A stretch of 64,000 nucleotides of DNA from NCBI RefSeq assembly GCF_020911885.1, contig NZ_CP087132.1:930001-994000 (forward strand), in the 5' to 3' direction. The notes under the pieces are model-generated. The model saw only the letters and a list, made by a program, of their open reading frames with translations. It was not told the DNA's origin and did not search any database. Shown here one piece after another: positions 1 to 7,451 of this stretch (position 1 is its first letter; each line of letters opens with the position of its first letter). The DNA comes from Flavobacterium acetivorans (GTDB taxonomy: Bacteria; Bacteroidota; Bacteroidia; Flavobacteriales; Flavobacteriaceae). A program made the position numbers and the translations under genes.

Positions 1-2
1 AT

Positions 3-1592
3 AGTCCTTTTGGAAAAGTGATAAAAGTATTAGGAAAACCGGGAGAACATGATACTGAAATTCATGCTATTTTGGCCGAATATGGTTTGCCCGCTGAGTT
101 TCCTATTGAAGTAGAAACTTTTGCACAAAAAATTGATACTTCGATTCAGGAAAGCGAGATTGCAAAGCGTCGTGATATGCGTGATACTTTGACATTTACT
201 ATTGACCCAAAAGATGCTAAGGATTTTGATGATGCCTTATCATTTAAAAAGTTAGAAAATGGAAATTACGAAATTGGTATTCATATTGCCGATGTTTCTT
301 ACTATCTGGAAGAAGGAACCATCTTAGATGATGAAGCTTATCAAAGAGCTACTTCGGTTTATCTTGTAGATAGGGTAGTACCCATGTTACCCGAAGTTTT
401 ATCCAATTTTGCCTGTTCATTGCGTCCAAATGAAGAAAAATATACCTTCTCGGCTGTATTTGAAATTACCGATAAATGTGAAGTTATCAACCAATGGTTT
501 GGAAGAACCGTGATTTATTCCAATCAGCGATTTGCTTATGAAGAAGCGCAATACATCATCGAGACAAAAGACGATGTAATTCCGGAAGAAATTTCGATAA
601 CGGGATCTTCCTATAAAGTTTCGGAAGAAATTGTCTCTGCGACTCTAAAAATGGATGAATTAGCCAAGATTTTCAGACGAAAAAGAATGAATGAAGGAGC
701 TATTTCTTTTGATAAAGTAGAAGTAAAATTCAACTTGAATGAAGAAGGAGAACCAGAAGGCGTTTATTTTAAAGTATCAAAAGATGCCAATCATTTGATT
801 GAAGAATTCATGCTTTTGGCCAATAGAAAAGTGGCAGAATACATTGGAAAACAAAAGAAAACTTTTATTTATAGAATTCACGATGAACCCAATGAAGATA
901 AATTAATCGCCATGCAAACGGTGATTGCTAAATTTGGTTATAAAATTGATTTTAGAAATAAAGGCGATATTTCCAAATCATTGAATGCTTTGATGGAAGA
1001 AGTAAACGGTAAAAAAGAGCAAAATCTAATTGATACTTTGGCCATTAGAAGTATGAGTAAGGCCAAATATTCTACGGATAATATTGGTCATTACGGATTG
1101 GCTTTTGATTATTATTCGCATTTTACTTCGCCAATTCGTCGTTATCCTGACGTTATGGTACACCGTTTGTTACAGTTTTATTTAGATGGAGCAAAGTCTG
1201 CTGATGAAGAGTTGTATGAAACGAAGTGTTTACATTGTTCCACAATGGAAGGTTTAGCTACAAATGCCGAACGTGATTCGATTAAATACATGCAGGTAAA
1301 ATACATGCAAGATCATCAGGATCAGGAGTTTTTGGGTGTAATTTCGGGCGTGACCGAATGGGGAATTTATGTAGAAATCATTGAAAATAAATGTGAAGGT
1401 ATGGTTCGTATTCGAGATATAAAAGATGATTATTATACTTTCGATGAAAAACAATATGCTTTGGTAGGAGCAACTTCAAACAAGTTATTACAATTAGGAG
1501 ATGAAATTTTCGTTAAAGTTAAAAACGCTGATTTAGTTAAAAAACAATTGGATTTTAATTTTTTGAGAAGAATAGAAGAAACAATAAAATAA
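3..1592 (+). CDS. rnr: Ribonuclease R, C-terminal part (cut by left edge)
   Basis: Processive 3'-5' exoribonuclease of the RNB family that degrades structured RNA in the cytoplasm. The frame is open from base 3, so the N-terminal cold-shock/OB domains lie outside the window; an ATG at 18 is internal, not the true start. The visible part has the RNB catalytic acidic motif DPKDAKDFDDALSF near base 200, the downstream RNB motif TSPIRRYPD near base 1128, and a C-terminal S1 RNA-binding domain (from about EFLGVISGVTEWGIYVEI to the end). The 530 visible codons fit a family length of roughly 700 or more. It is followed after 12 bases by a co-directional gene. Family assignment is secure. Confidence 0.95.
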   Translation, partial: SPFGKVIKVLGKPGEHDTEIHAILAEYGLPAEFPIEVETFAQKIDTSIQESEIAKRRDMRDTLTFTIDPKDAKDFDDALSFKKLENGNYEIGIHIADVSYYLEEGTILDDEAYQRATSVYLVDRVVPMLPEVLSNFACSLRPNEEKYTFSAVFEITDKCEVINQWFGRTVIYSNQRFAYEEAQYIIETKDDVIPEEISITGSSYKVSEEIVSATLKMDELAKIFRRKRMNEGAISFDKVEVKFNLNEEGEPEGVYFKVSKDANHLIEEFMLLANRKVAEYIGKQKKTFIYRIHDEPNEDKLIAMQTVIAKFGYKIDFRNKGDISKSLNALMEEVNGKKEQNLIDTLAIRSMSKAKYSTDNIGHYGLAFDYYSHFTSPIRRYPDVMVHRLLQFYLDGAKSADEELYETKCLHCSTMEGLATNAERDSIKYMQVKYMQDHQDQEFLGVISGVTEWGIYVEIIENKCEGMVRIRDIKDDYYTFDEKQYALVGATSNKLLQLGDEIFVKVKNADLVKKQLDFNFLRRIEETIK

Positions 1593-1604
1593 AAATAGTA
1601 GAAA

Positions 1605-2273
1605 ATGAAAAAAGTAGTAGTAGTTGCATTTGCAATCGTTTCACAAATTACATTTGCACAAGTAACTAAAAAAATAGGCGATTTTAATCAATTGAAAGTC
1701 TATGATAAATTAAAAGTTGAATTAATAGAATCTTCGGAGAATAAAGTAGTTATAAGCGGTAAAAGGGAAAATGAAGTAGAGGTAGTAAATAAAAATGGCG
1801 AATTAAAATTAAGAATGCCATTTCCTAAATTGTTATCCGGAGAAGATATAAGTATTAAATTGTATTTTAAAAGTATTGATGGAATTACGGCAAGCGAGGG
1901 TTCTTATATATCAAGCGATGCTGTTTTTAAACAAACAATTTTAGATTTAAGTGCAAAAGAAGGTTCAGAAATTTATTTAGAACTAGACACTCAAAAAGCG
2001 AATGTAAAAGCGGTGACTGGCGGAATCATTGAATTAATAGGGAAGGCTATAAATCAAGATGTAAGTATTATGTCAGGCGGAAGCTTAAGATCAAAAGGAT
2101 TAAAGACTTCACAAACAACTATTACTGTTTCTGCTGGAGGAAATGCCGAAATTAATGCTTCAGTATTAGTTGATGCAAAAGTGAAAGCTGGAGGATCTAT
2201 TTTTATTTATGGAAAACCGAAACAAATCAATCAACAAACAATTTTAGGCGGAACAATTATAGAAAAAGAATAA
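1605..2273 (+). CDS. Head-GIN domain (DUF2807) secreted protein
   Basis: A 222-residue exported protein of the Bacteroidota 'putative auto-transporter adhesin, head GIN' family (DUF2807); its molecular function is unknown. A signal peptide is visible (MKKVVVVAFAIVSQITFAQ), followed by short beta-strand repeats typical of a right-handed helix: regular alternation of hydrophobic residues with G/S turns (SAKEGSEIYLELD, SAGGNAEINASVLVDAKVKAGG). It starts 12 bases after rnr and 39 bases before the LysE-type gene, so the three may be cotranscribed. No catalytic motif is seen. Confidence 0.75.
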   Translation: MKKVVVVAFAIVSQITFAQVTKKIGDFNQLKVYDKLKVELIESSENKVVISGKRENEVEVVNKNGELKLRMPFPKLLSGEDISIKLYFKSIDGITASEGSYISSDAVFKQTILDLSAKEGSEIYLELDTQKANVKAVTGGIIELIGKAINQDVSIMSGGSLRSKGLKTSQTTITVSAGGNAEINASVLVDAKVKAGGSIFIYGKPKQINQQTILGGTIIEKE

Positions 2274-2312
2274 AAATTATGTAATTTTATTCTAACAAAA
2301 TTTGAATTTTTA

Positions 2313-2987
2313 ATGATAAACGATATTTTATCTGGTATTCCTTGGGGAATATTTTTAAGTTTTATGATAGGTCCGGTTTTCTTTATTTTACTTGAAACAA
2401 GTATTATAAAGGGATTTAGAGCAGCTTTAGTTTTTGATTTAGGAGTTGTTTTAGGGGATATTATTTTTATTGCAATTGCTTATTTAGGGAGTTTTAGATT
2501 AATACAAAGTTTAAAAGACAAACCGGCACTTTTTATTTTTGGCGGAATATTGATGTTAGCTTATGGTGTAATTTCTTTTATAGGATTAAGAAAGGAAAAA
2601 AAAATAAACACTAAAGAGATCGATAGTGAAATTATCAAGAAAAATTACCTTAGTCTTTTTATAAAAGGTTTATTTTTAAACATCATTAATATTGGTGTTT
2701 TAGGTTTTTGGTTGGCAATTATTATATCGGTAGGACCAAAATTAGAGATGCAAACTTCCAGAATGTTTACTTTTTTTAGCACTGTAATCATTACATATTT
2801 ATTGATCGATTGTCTTAAAATAGTATTAGCTAAACAGCTAAAAACTAAAATGACTCCTTCTAATATTTTAAAAATTAAAAAAGGAATCAGTATTGTTTTG
2901 ATGGTTTTTGGAACTGTGTTGATCACTCAAGGTTGGTTTCCAAAAGAAAAAGAAATGGTGAAAAAAGCATTTGAAAAAATAGAATAA
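2313..2987 (+). CDS. LysE-family transporter
   Basis: Integral inner-membrane protein of 224 residues, related to LysE/RhtB amino-acid exporters. The N-terminus GIPWGIFLSFMIGPVFFILLE carries the family's helix-1 signature with the conserved G-P, and about six hydrophobic helices are visible, with a charged cytoplasmic loop around residues 92-112. The substrate cannot be told from sequence. It ends 24 bases before a strong hairpin-T-tract terminator (3011-3037), which probably closes the rnr/head-GIN/LysE unit. Confidence 0.8.
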   Translation: MINDILSGIPWGIFLSFMIGPVFFILLETSIIKGFRAALVFDLGVVLGDIIFIAIAYLGSFRLIQSLKDKPALFIFGGILMLAYGVISFIGLRKEKKINTKEIDSEIIKKNYLSLFIKGLFLNIINIGVLGFWLAIIISVGPKLEMQTSRMFTFFSTVIITYLLIDCLKIVLAKQLKTKMTPSNILKIKKGISIVLMVFGTVLITQGWFPKEKEMVKKAFEKIE

Positions 2988-3010
2988 TAATAGTTTACTT
3001 AAGTATATAA

Positions 3011-3037
3011 ACCGCTCAATTTGAGCGGTTTTTTTAT
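3011..3037 (+). terminator. Rho-independent terminator
   Basis: The perfect inverted repeat ACCGCTCAA / TTGAGCGGT is followed at once by a run of T, 24 bases after the LysE-type gene. Confidence 0.9.
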
Positions 3038-3120
3038 TTTTATCCGTTTTGTGTGGATTCGAGCTTATGTTTTATTTATTTTTTTATAAGAATATTGTGA
3101 TAAAACATAGCTATAAACTT

Positions 3121-3190
3121 GTCATTCCGATGAAGGAGGAATCTCATCAAAATATTCACCTAACGGAGATTCCTCCTTCATCGGAATGAC
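3121..3190. repeat. Perfect 25-bp inverted repeat (REP-like palindrome)
   Basis: The left arm 3121-3145 (GTCATTCCGATGAAGGAGGA then ATCTC) and right arm 3166-3190 are exact reverse complements around a 20-base loop. There is no T-tract and no flanking ORF, so it does not look like a simple terminator. It resembles dispersed palindromic elements beginning GTCATTCCGA in Flavobacterium genomes, which I recall as common but cannot check here. Confidence 0.75.
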
Positions 3191-3213
3191 AGATTAAATA
3201 TTGAATTTAGGTT

Positions 3214-3287
3214 CCTAAAAATTAGACATAAAAAAACCTCCAAATTGCTTTGAAGGTTTTGAGGTATCGTATGGATTCGAACTGTAG
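3214..3287 (-). repeat. Degenerate copy of tRNA-Cys 3' end plus its terminator
   Basis: This stretch nearly repeats 3302-3376: the same terminator hairpin (CCTCCAAATTGCTTTGAAGG) followed by a decayed tRNA 3' end (GAGGTATCGTATGGATTCGA versus GAGGCATCGTGCGGATTCGA). All differences in the tRNA part are transitions. The copies are offset by about 89 bases. The 5' half of the tRNA is missing, so it cannot be a functional tRNA. Confidence 0.75.
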
Positions 3288-3317
3288 TTTATTTAATTTT
3301 TCTTAAAAATTAGACCT

Positions 3318-3349
3318 AAAAAAAACCTCCAAATTGCTTTGAAGGTTTT
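3318..3349 (-). terminator. Terminator of tRNA-Cys
   Basis: Read on the minus strand, AACCTTCAAA and TTTGGAGGTT pair around a GCAA loop and are followed by eight T. It begins directly after the tRNA 3' end. Confidence 0.8.
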
Positions 3350-3350
3350 G

Positions 3351-3421
3351 AGGCATCGTGCGGATTCGAACCGCAGTAGGAGCTTTTGCAGAGCCCAGCC
3401 TAGCCACTCGGCCACGACGCC
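3351..3421 (-). tRNA. tRNA-Cys (anticodon GCA)
   Basis: On the minus strand the acceptor arms GGCGTCG and CGATGCC pair with one G-U and are followed by the discriminator U typical of tRNA-Cys. The anticodon stem GGGCT/AGCTC encloses the loop CTGCAAA, giving anticodon GCA. The T arm TGCGG-TTCGAAT-CCGCA type pairing is intact. CCA is not encoded. Length is 71 nt. Confidence 0.95.
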
Positions 3422-3525
3422 ATTATTGAATGGATTGCAAAAGTACTTAAAAAGTTTAAAGTTTAAAAGCTTAAAGTTTAAAATTTTCAAAAAAACAATA
3501 AGTTTTATTTTTTCGAATCTAAGCT

Positions 3526-3885
3526 TTAACTTCTATATTCTTCCAATTCGATAGTAACTGCTTCAACATCACCTCCAATAGGAGGATTTAGTTTTGAAAC
3601 ACCAACGAGGATTCTGGAAACTGTAGGAATTTCATCAAAGATCCTTTTAATGATACGATGTGCGACATGTTCTAATAAATGGGAACGAATAGCCATTTCT
3701 TCCTCTACAATTTTATTCAAAAGCACATAATCAACCGTATCATGTAAATTATCTGATAAACAAGATTTTCTCAAATCGGTTTTAATTTCTAAGTCTACTG
3801 AATAATCAGAACCAATTTTTCCTTCTTCTAGTAAACATCCATGATAAGAATAAGTGCGGATATTTTTTAATTTTATAGTTCCCAT
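3526..3885 (-). CDS. folB: Dihydroneopterin aldolase
   Basis: Folate biosynthesis enzyme that converts 7,8-dihydroneopterin to 6-hydroxymethyl-7,8-dihydropterin and glycolaldehyde. The 119-residue length is normal for the family. The N-terminal 'tunnelling-fold' signature is visible (IKLKNIRTYSYHGCLLEEGKIGSDYSVDLEI, in which Y-H-G-x-x-x-x-E is characteristic), followed by the DTVDYVLLNKIVEEEM segment and the C-terminal VSKLNPPIGGDVEAVTIELE segment. It is monocistronic and divergent from glnS, with 140 bases between the two starts. Confidence 0.93.
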   Translation of the reverse strand: MGTIKLKNIRTYSYHGCLLEEGKIGSDYSVDLEIKTDLRKSCLSDNLHDTVDYVLLNKIVEEEMAIRSHLLEHVAHRIIKRIFDEIPTVSRILVGVSKLNPPIGGDVEAVTIELEEYRS

Positions 3886-4005
3886 TTTAGCGTATTTGTT
3901 AATTTGATGGTTCTTTTATTTGATAAAAGTACGAATAATTTCTTTTTTGGATTGCAATACTAAAATAAACAACTTAGTGATTAATCGTTTCCGCAACTAT
4001 TTTGG

Positions 4006-4013
4006 TAACTTTG
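4006..4013 (+). promoter_or_regulatory. Promoter -7 element of glnS
   Basis: TAACTTTG matches the Bacteroidota -7 consensus TAnnTTTG. A clear -33 TTTG is not seen at the right distance. The first in-frame ATG of glnS lies only 12 bases downstream, so the untranslated leader must be very short. Confidence 0.55.
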
Positions 4014-4025
4014 CTTCTTTAATAC

Positions 4026-6134
4026 ATGAATATGTCAACTGAAGAAAAATCACTCCATTTTATAGAACAAATTATTGAAGAAAACCTAGCAAAGGGTTTT
4101 TCTCAGGATCAATTACGTTTTCGTTTTCCGCCAGAACCTAATGGGTATTTACACATTGGCCATGCCAAATCTATTTGTTTGAATTTTGGTTTAGGATTGC
4201 GTTACAATGCGCCGGTAAATTTGCGTTTTGATGATACCAATCCTGCCAAAGAAGAGCAAGAATATGTAGATGCAATTAAAGAAGATTTGCAATGGTTGGG
4301 TTTTAATTGGGCCGAAGAACGCTATGCGTCTGATTATTTTCAACAATTGTATGATTGGGCTGTTGCGATGATTAAGAATGGAAAAGCCTATGTTGACAGT
4401 CAATCATCTGAAGATATGGCTGCTCAAAAAGGTACTCCTACGCAACCAGGTGTTGACGGACCTTATAGAAACCGTTCCATAGAAGAAAATTTGACTTTAT
4501 TTGAAGGAATGAAAAACGGTGATTTTCCGGAAGGAAGTCACGTTTTACGTGCTAAAATTGACATGAAATCGACTAATATGTTGATGCGTGATCCATTGAT
4601 GTATCGCATTTTGCACCGTCATCATCATAGAACCGGAAACGATTGGAAAATCTATCCAATGTATGATTTTGCACATGGTGAAAGTGATTATATAGAACAA
4701 ATTTCGCATTCTATTTGTACGTTGGAATTTGTGATGCACAGAGAGTTATACAATTGGTTTTTAGACCAAATTTATGACGATAATAAAGTTAGACCACATC
4801 AATATGAATTTGCGCGTTTGAACTTGAATTATACCGTAATGAGCAAGCGAAAATTGTTGCAATTGGTTCAGGAAAATATAGTTAAAGGTTGGGATGATCC
4901 TAGAATGCCTACTATTTCCGGTTTGAGAAGAAGAGGATATACGGCTAATTCTATTCGTAAATTTTGCGAAATTATTGGTGTTGCCAAACGTGAAAATGTG
5001 ATTGATGTTTCCCTTTTGGAATTCTGTCTTCGCGAAGATTTGAATAAAACAGCTCCAAGAGTTATGGCTGTTTTAGACCCAGTTAAGGTAATTATCACTA
5101 ATTATCCTGAAGGAAAAGAAGAAGTTTTAGAAGCCGAAAACAACCAAGAAGACGATGCAGCCGGTTTTAGAGAAGTCCCTTTTTCCCGTGAATTATACAT
5201 AGAAAGAGAAGACTTTTTAGAAGTGGCTCCGGCTAAATTCTTTCGTTTAAGCATAGGAAATGAGGTTCGTCTTAAAAATGGGTATATCATTAAAGGGGAA
5301 AGTGTTGTAAAAGATTCAGAAGGAAATATTACTGAAATTCATGTTACTTATGATGAAGACAGCCGAAGCGGGAGTGGGAGTGAAGCTTCTCAACGAAAAG
5401 TGGCCGGAACCTTGCATTGGGTTTCGATAAAACACGCCATTGAAGCCGAAGTTCGTTTGTACGATCGTTTGTTTATTGATGAAGCTCCGGACAGTCATAA
5501 GGAAAAAAACTTCTTGGAATTTATGAATTCCAATTCGCTTGAAATTGTTAAAGGTTTTGTAGAACCAAGTTTGGCAAATGTTAATTCAGGAGATAAGTTT
5601 CAATTTCAACGTTTGGGTTATTTTAATGTTGATAAAGATTCAACTCCTTCAAAATTAGTATTTAACAAGACTGTTGGACTTAAAGATGCTTGGGAAGAAA
5701 AGGGGAAGAAGGAAGCTAATTTATTGATGAATACGCAAAAAGAAATCAATAAATTTGTAAAAGAGAAAGACGAAACCAATGCGGCTGTATTATTAAAAAG
5801 TATTGTCGATAACATAGAAAGTATTGATAATTTTAGTTTAATAAATCAAACTGTTGTCAAAAATGTGAAGAATGACAATAATTCTTTATTGTTTGCAAAT
5901 TTAATTTTGCAATATTCAGATAAAGTGCAGCCAAAGGATATCGAATTGGAATCTTTGACCAAATTGTATTCGATGTCTCTAAAAAGTCAATTGGCAGCGG
6001 TTAGAATTTCGGCTATTGAAAATTTAAAAAACGATGCAGTAAATTTTAATGATTTTAAAGTGCAATTGTCAGAATTAAAAAATACAGAGAAAAACGAAAA
6101 AGTTTTAATTTTTTTAAATGATTTACTGCTTTAG
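4026..6134 (+). CDS. glnS: Glutaminyl-tRNA synthetase with C-terminal extension
   Basis: Class I aminoacyl-tRNA synthetase that charges tRNA-Gln. The HIGH-type motif occurs in PEPNGYLHIGHAKS (about residues 35-48) and the KMSKS-type motif in VMSKRKL (about residue 270). At 702 residues it is about 150 longer than the E. coli enzyme. The extra Lys/Asn-rich helical tail (from about residue 560) has no motif I recognise; some bacterial GlnRS carry YqeY/GatB-like tails, and this could be a divergent one. The start may be the ATG at 4026 or 4032 (MSTEEKS). A terminator follows at 6171. A direct GlnRS means the amidotransferase route is not needed for Gln-tRNA. Confidence 0.96.
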   Translation: MNMSTEEKSLHFIEQIIEENLAKGFSQDQLRFRFPPEPNGYLHIGHAKSICLNFGLGLRYNAPVNLRFDDTNPAKEEQEYVDAIKEDLQWLGFNWAEERYASDYFQQLYDWAVAMIKNGKAYVDSQSSEDMAAQKGTPTQPGVDGPYRNRSIEENLTLFEGMKNGDFPEGSHVLRAKIDMKSTNMLMRDPLMYRILHRHHHRTGNDWKIYPMYDFAHGESDYIEQISHSICTLEFVMHRELYNWFLDQIYDDNKVRPHQYEFARLNLNYTVMSKRKLLQLVQENIVKGWDDPRMPTISGLRRRGYTANSIRKFCEIIGVAKRENVIDVSLLEFCLREDLNKTAPRVMAVLDPVKVIITNYPEGKEEVLEAENNQEDDAAGFREVPFSRELYIEREDFLEVAPAKFFRLSIGNEVRLKNGYIIKGESVVKDSEGNITEIHVTYDEDSRSGSGSEASQRKVAGTLHWVSIKHAIEAEVRLYDRLFIDEAPDSHKEKNFLEFMNSNSLEIVKGFVEPSLANVNSGDKFQFQRLGYFNVDKDSTPSKLVFNKTVGLKDAWEEKGKKEANLLMNTQKEINKFVKEKDETNAAVLLKSIVDNIESIDNFSLINQTVVKNVKNDNNSLLFANLILQYSDKVQPKDIELESLTKLYSMSLKSQLAAVRISAIENLKNDAVNFNDFKVQLSELKNTEKNEKVLIFLNDLLL

Positions 6135-6170
6135 AATTTATTTTAAACTTATAGATTTTATCAATTAGAA

Positions 6171-6197
6171 AACACCTTTTTTAAGGTGTTTTTTTAT
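6171..6197 (+). terminator. Terminator of glnS
   Basis: AACACCTT and AAGGTGTT pair around a TTTT loop and are followed by seven T, 36 bases after the glnS stop. The rest of 6135-6441 is AT-rich with no ORF; TTAACTTTATA near 6413 could be a weak promoter for the next operon. Confidence 0.85.
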
Positions 6198-6441
6198 TAT
6201 AAGTATTTATGATTATTTTTTTATTTTTTATAATATTTATTGATTAAAATTAACCTTCATAAATTAATTTTAAGCCGATTTTATTTTCTTTTTGATACTT
6301 TGTATATCTTTTAGTTTTTACTTCATTAAAAGCTTTTATTTTAGTTTTTAGTATTAATAAAGCTACTTTAACTGCTTGTTAACACCGATATGTTAATAAA
6401 ATGCTTAACTTTATAAATCTACTAACTCAAATTTAAATATC

Positions 6442-6771
6442 ATGGCAAATAACGCAGGAAATATGTTAATAGCTCTTATTGGTGGAGCAGCTATCGGTGC
6501 AGGTTTAGGAATTTTGTTTGCTCCGGACAAGGGAACAAAAACAAGAGGAAAAATTAAGGATGGCTATAAAGACGCCAAGAAAGATTTGAAATGTAAGTAC
6601 GATGAGCTGACGACTGAAATGAAACAAAAATTCAAAAATTCAAAATCAAATTTTGAAGAGAGTTATGAAGACCTGATTTCTGATGTAAGCCATAAAACGG
6701 AAGATGTAATTTCTTTTTTGGAAATTAAATTGGCTGAGTTGAAAGAACAAAATGCTAAACTTCAAAAATAA
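6442..6771 (+). CDS. YtxH domain-containing protein
   Basis: A small protein of 109 residues. It has one N-terminal glycine-rich membrane segment (MLIALIGGAAIGAGLGILFA) followed by PDKGTKTRGKI and a long charged helix, the architecture of YtxH-family proteins, often stress-associated; biochemical role unknown. It is the first gene of a tight three-gene unit with a holin-like protein and a DUF6327-like protein, closed by the terminator at 7405. Confidence 0.85.
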   Translation: MANNAGNMLIALIGGAAIGAGLGILFAPDKGTKTRGKIKDGYKDAKKDLKCKYDELTTEMKQKFKNSKSNFEESYEDLISDVSHKTEDVISFLEIKLAELKEQNAKLQK

Positions 6772-6811
6772 AAGCAGTTATTTATTATAATTGAAATTTA
6801 AAAATATAAAT

Positions 6812-7162
6812 ATGGCTTTTGAAGAGTTAAAGGAGAATACCGAGAATATTCAGGAACAATTAGAATCCTACATAGAAAACAATCTGTCCTATTATAAATT
6901 AAAGAGTTTCAAGGTGGCCATGAAATCCACTACGGCAATTTTTAAATTTGTATTGATTTTATTGTGTGTTTGTATGGTTTTATTATTTTGCTCCATAGCT
7001 TTGGCATTTGCAATAGGAAATTATTTAAACAGTTATGCTTATGGATTTGCAATAGTGGGAGGAATTTATTTGGTCTTGACCATTCTTTTATTTTTTGTTA
7101 GAGACAAAATTGTCGAAGGTCCCATTTTAGAGAAATTTTCAGAAATATTTTTTAACGATTAA
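6812..7162 (+). CDS. Holin-like membrane protein (DUF1469 type)
   Basis: Membrane protein of 116 residues from the ATG at 6812 (MAFEELKENTENIQEQ). An amphipathic N-terminal helix is followed by two long hydrophobic segments (about residues 42-70 and 76-100), as in the 'phage holin family/Actinobacterial Holin-X' group. Despite the name, the neighbours are cellular and there are no phage genes, so a lysis role is unlikely. An upstream in-frame TTG at 6791 is less plausible. The next gene starts 3 bases after its stop, which implies translational coupling. Confidence 0.75.
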   Translation: MAFEELKENTENIQEQLESYIENNLSYYKLKSFKVAMKSTTAIFKFVLILLCVCMVLLFCSIALAFAIGNYLNSYAYGFAIVGGIYLVLTILLFFVRDKIVEGPILEKFSEIFFND

Positions 7163-7165
7163 ATT

Positions 7166-7420
7166 ATGGCAACTAAAAAATATTCATCCTATGCTCAGAT
7201 TGATAGGGAACTTGAAATTTTAAAAATAGAAAAGGAAATCAGTTATCAAAAATTGGTCTTGAGTATTCAAGTAACAAAGGATAGTTTTGCTCCCAAAAAC
7301 ATTGCAAGAGGTCTTTTGGGATCTTTCAAAACTTCTTTAGAGGGTTCCTACGGGACGATATTAAATATTGCCATTCCATTTATACTTAAATGGATAACAA
7401 ATAGAAAAAGAGGCTGTTAG
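7166..7420 (+). CDS. Small DUF6327-like protein
   Basis: An 84-residue protein (MATKKYSSYAQIDRELEILK). It has an amphipathic N-terminal half and a hydrophobic C-terminal stretch (GTILNIAIPFILKWI), suggesting peripheral or single-pass membrane association. It is the last gene of the YtxH/holin-like unit. I recall DUF6327 proteins in this context in Flavobacterium, but the family call is from memory. The stop codon lies inside the loop of the terminator hairpin. Confidence 0.65.
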   Translation: MATKKYSSYAQIDRELEILKIEKEISYQKLVLSIQVTKDSFAPKNIARGLLGSFKTSLEGSYGTILNIAIPFILKWITNRKRGC

Positions 7421-7431
7421 GCCTCTTTTTT
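7405..7431. terminator. Bidirectional terminator overlapping a stop codon
   Basis: AAAAAGAGGC and GCCTCTTTTT pair around a TGTTAG loop that contains the stop codon of the preceding gene. A-tract and T-tract on the two sides let it serve also the convergent SPFH gene. Confidence 0.85.
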
Positions 7432-7451
7432 ATTATAAATTACTATTCGTA

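Noticed and set aside
3351..3421. Short frames on both strands covering the tRNA-Cys
   Set aside because: They coincide with the tRNA and its terminator and have no coding features.
3041..3421. An integrated genomic island at tRNA-Cys
   Set aside because: No integrase or foreign genes lie between the repeats, which are less than 400 bases apart; at most a scar remains.
6812..7162. Prophage, suggested by the holin-like protein
   Set aside because: There are no integrase, capsid, tail or lysin genes nearby; the holin-family name is applied to many cellular membrane proteins.
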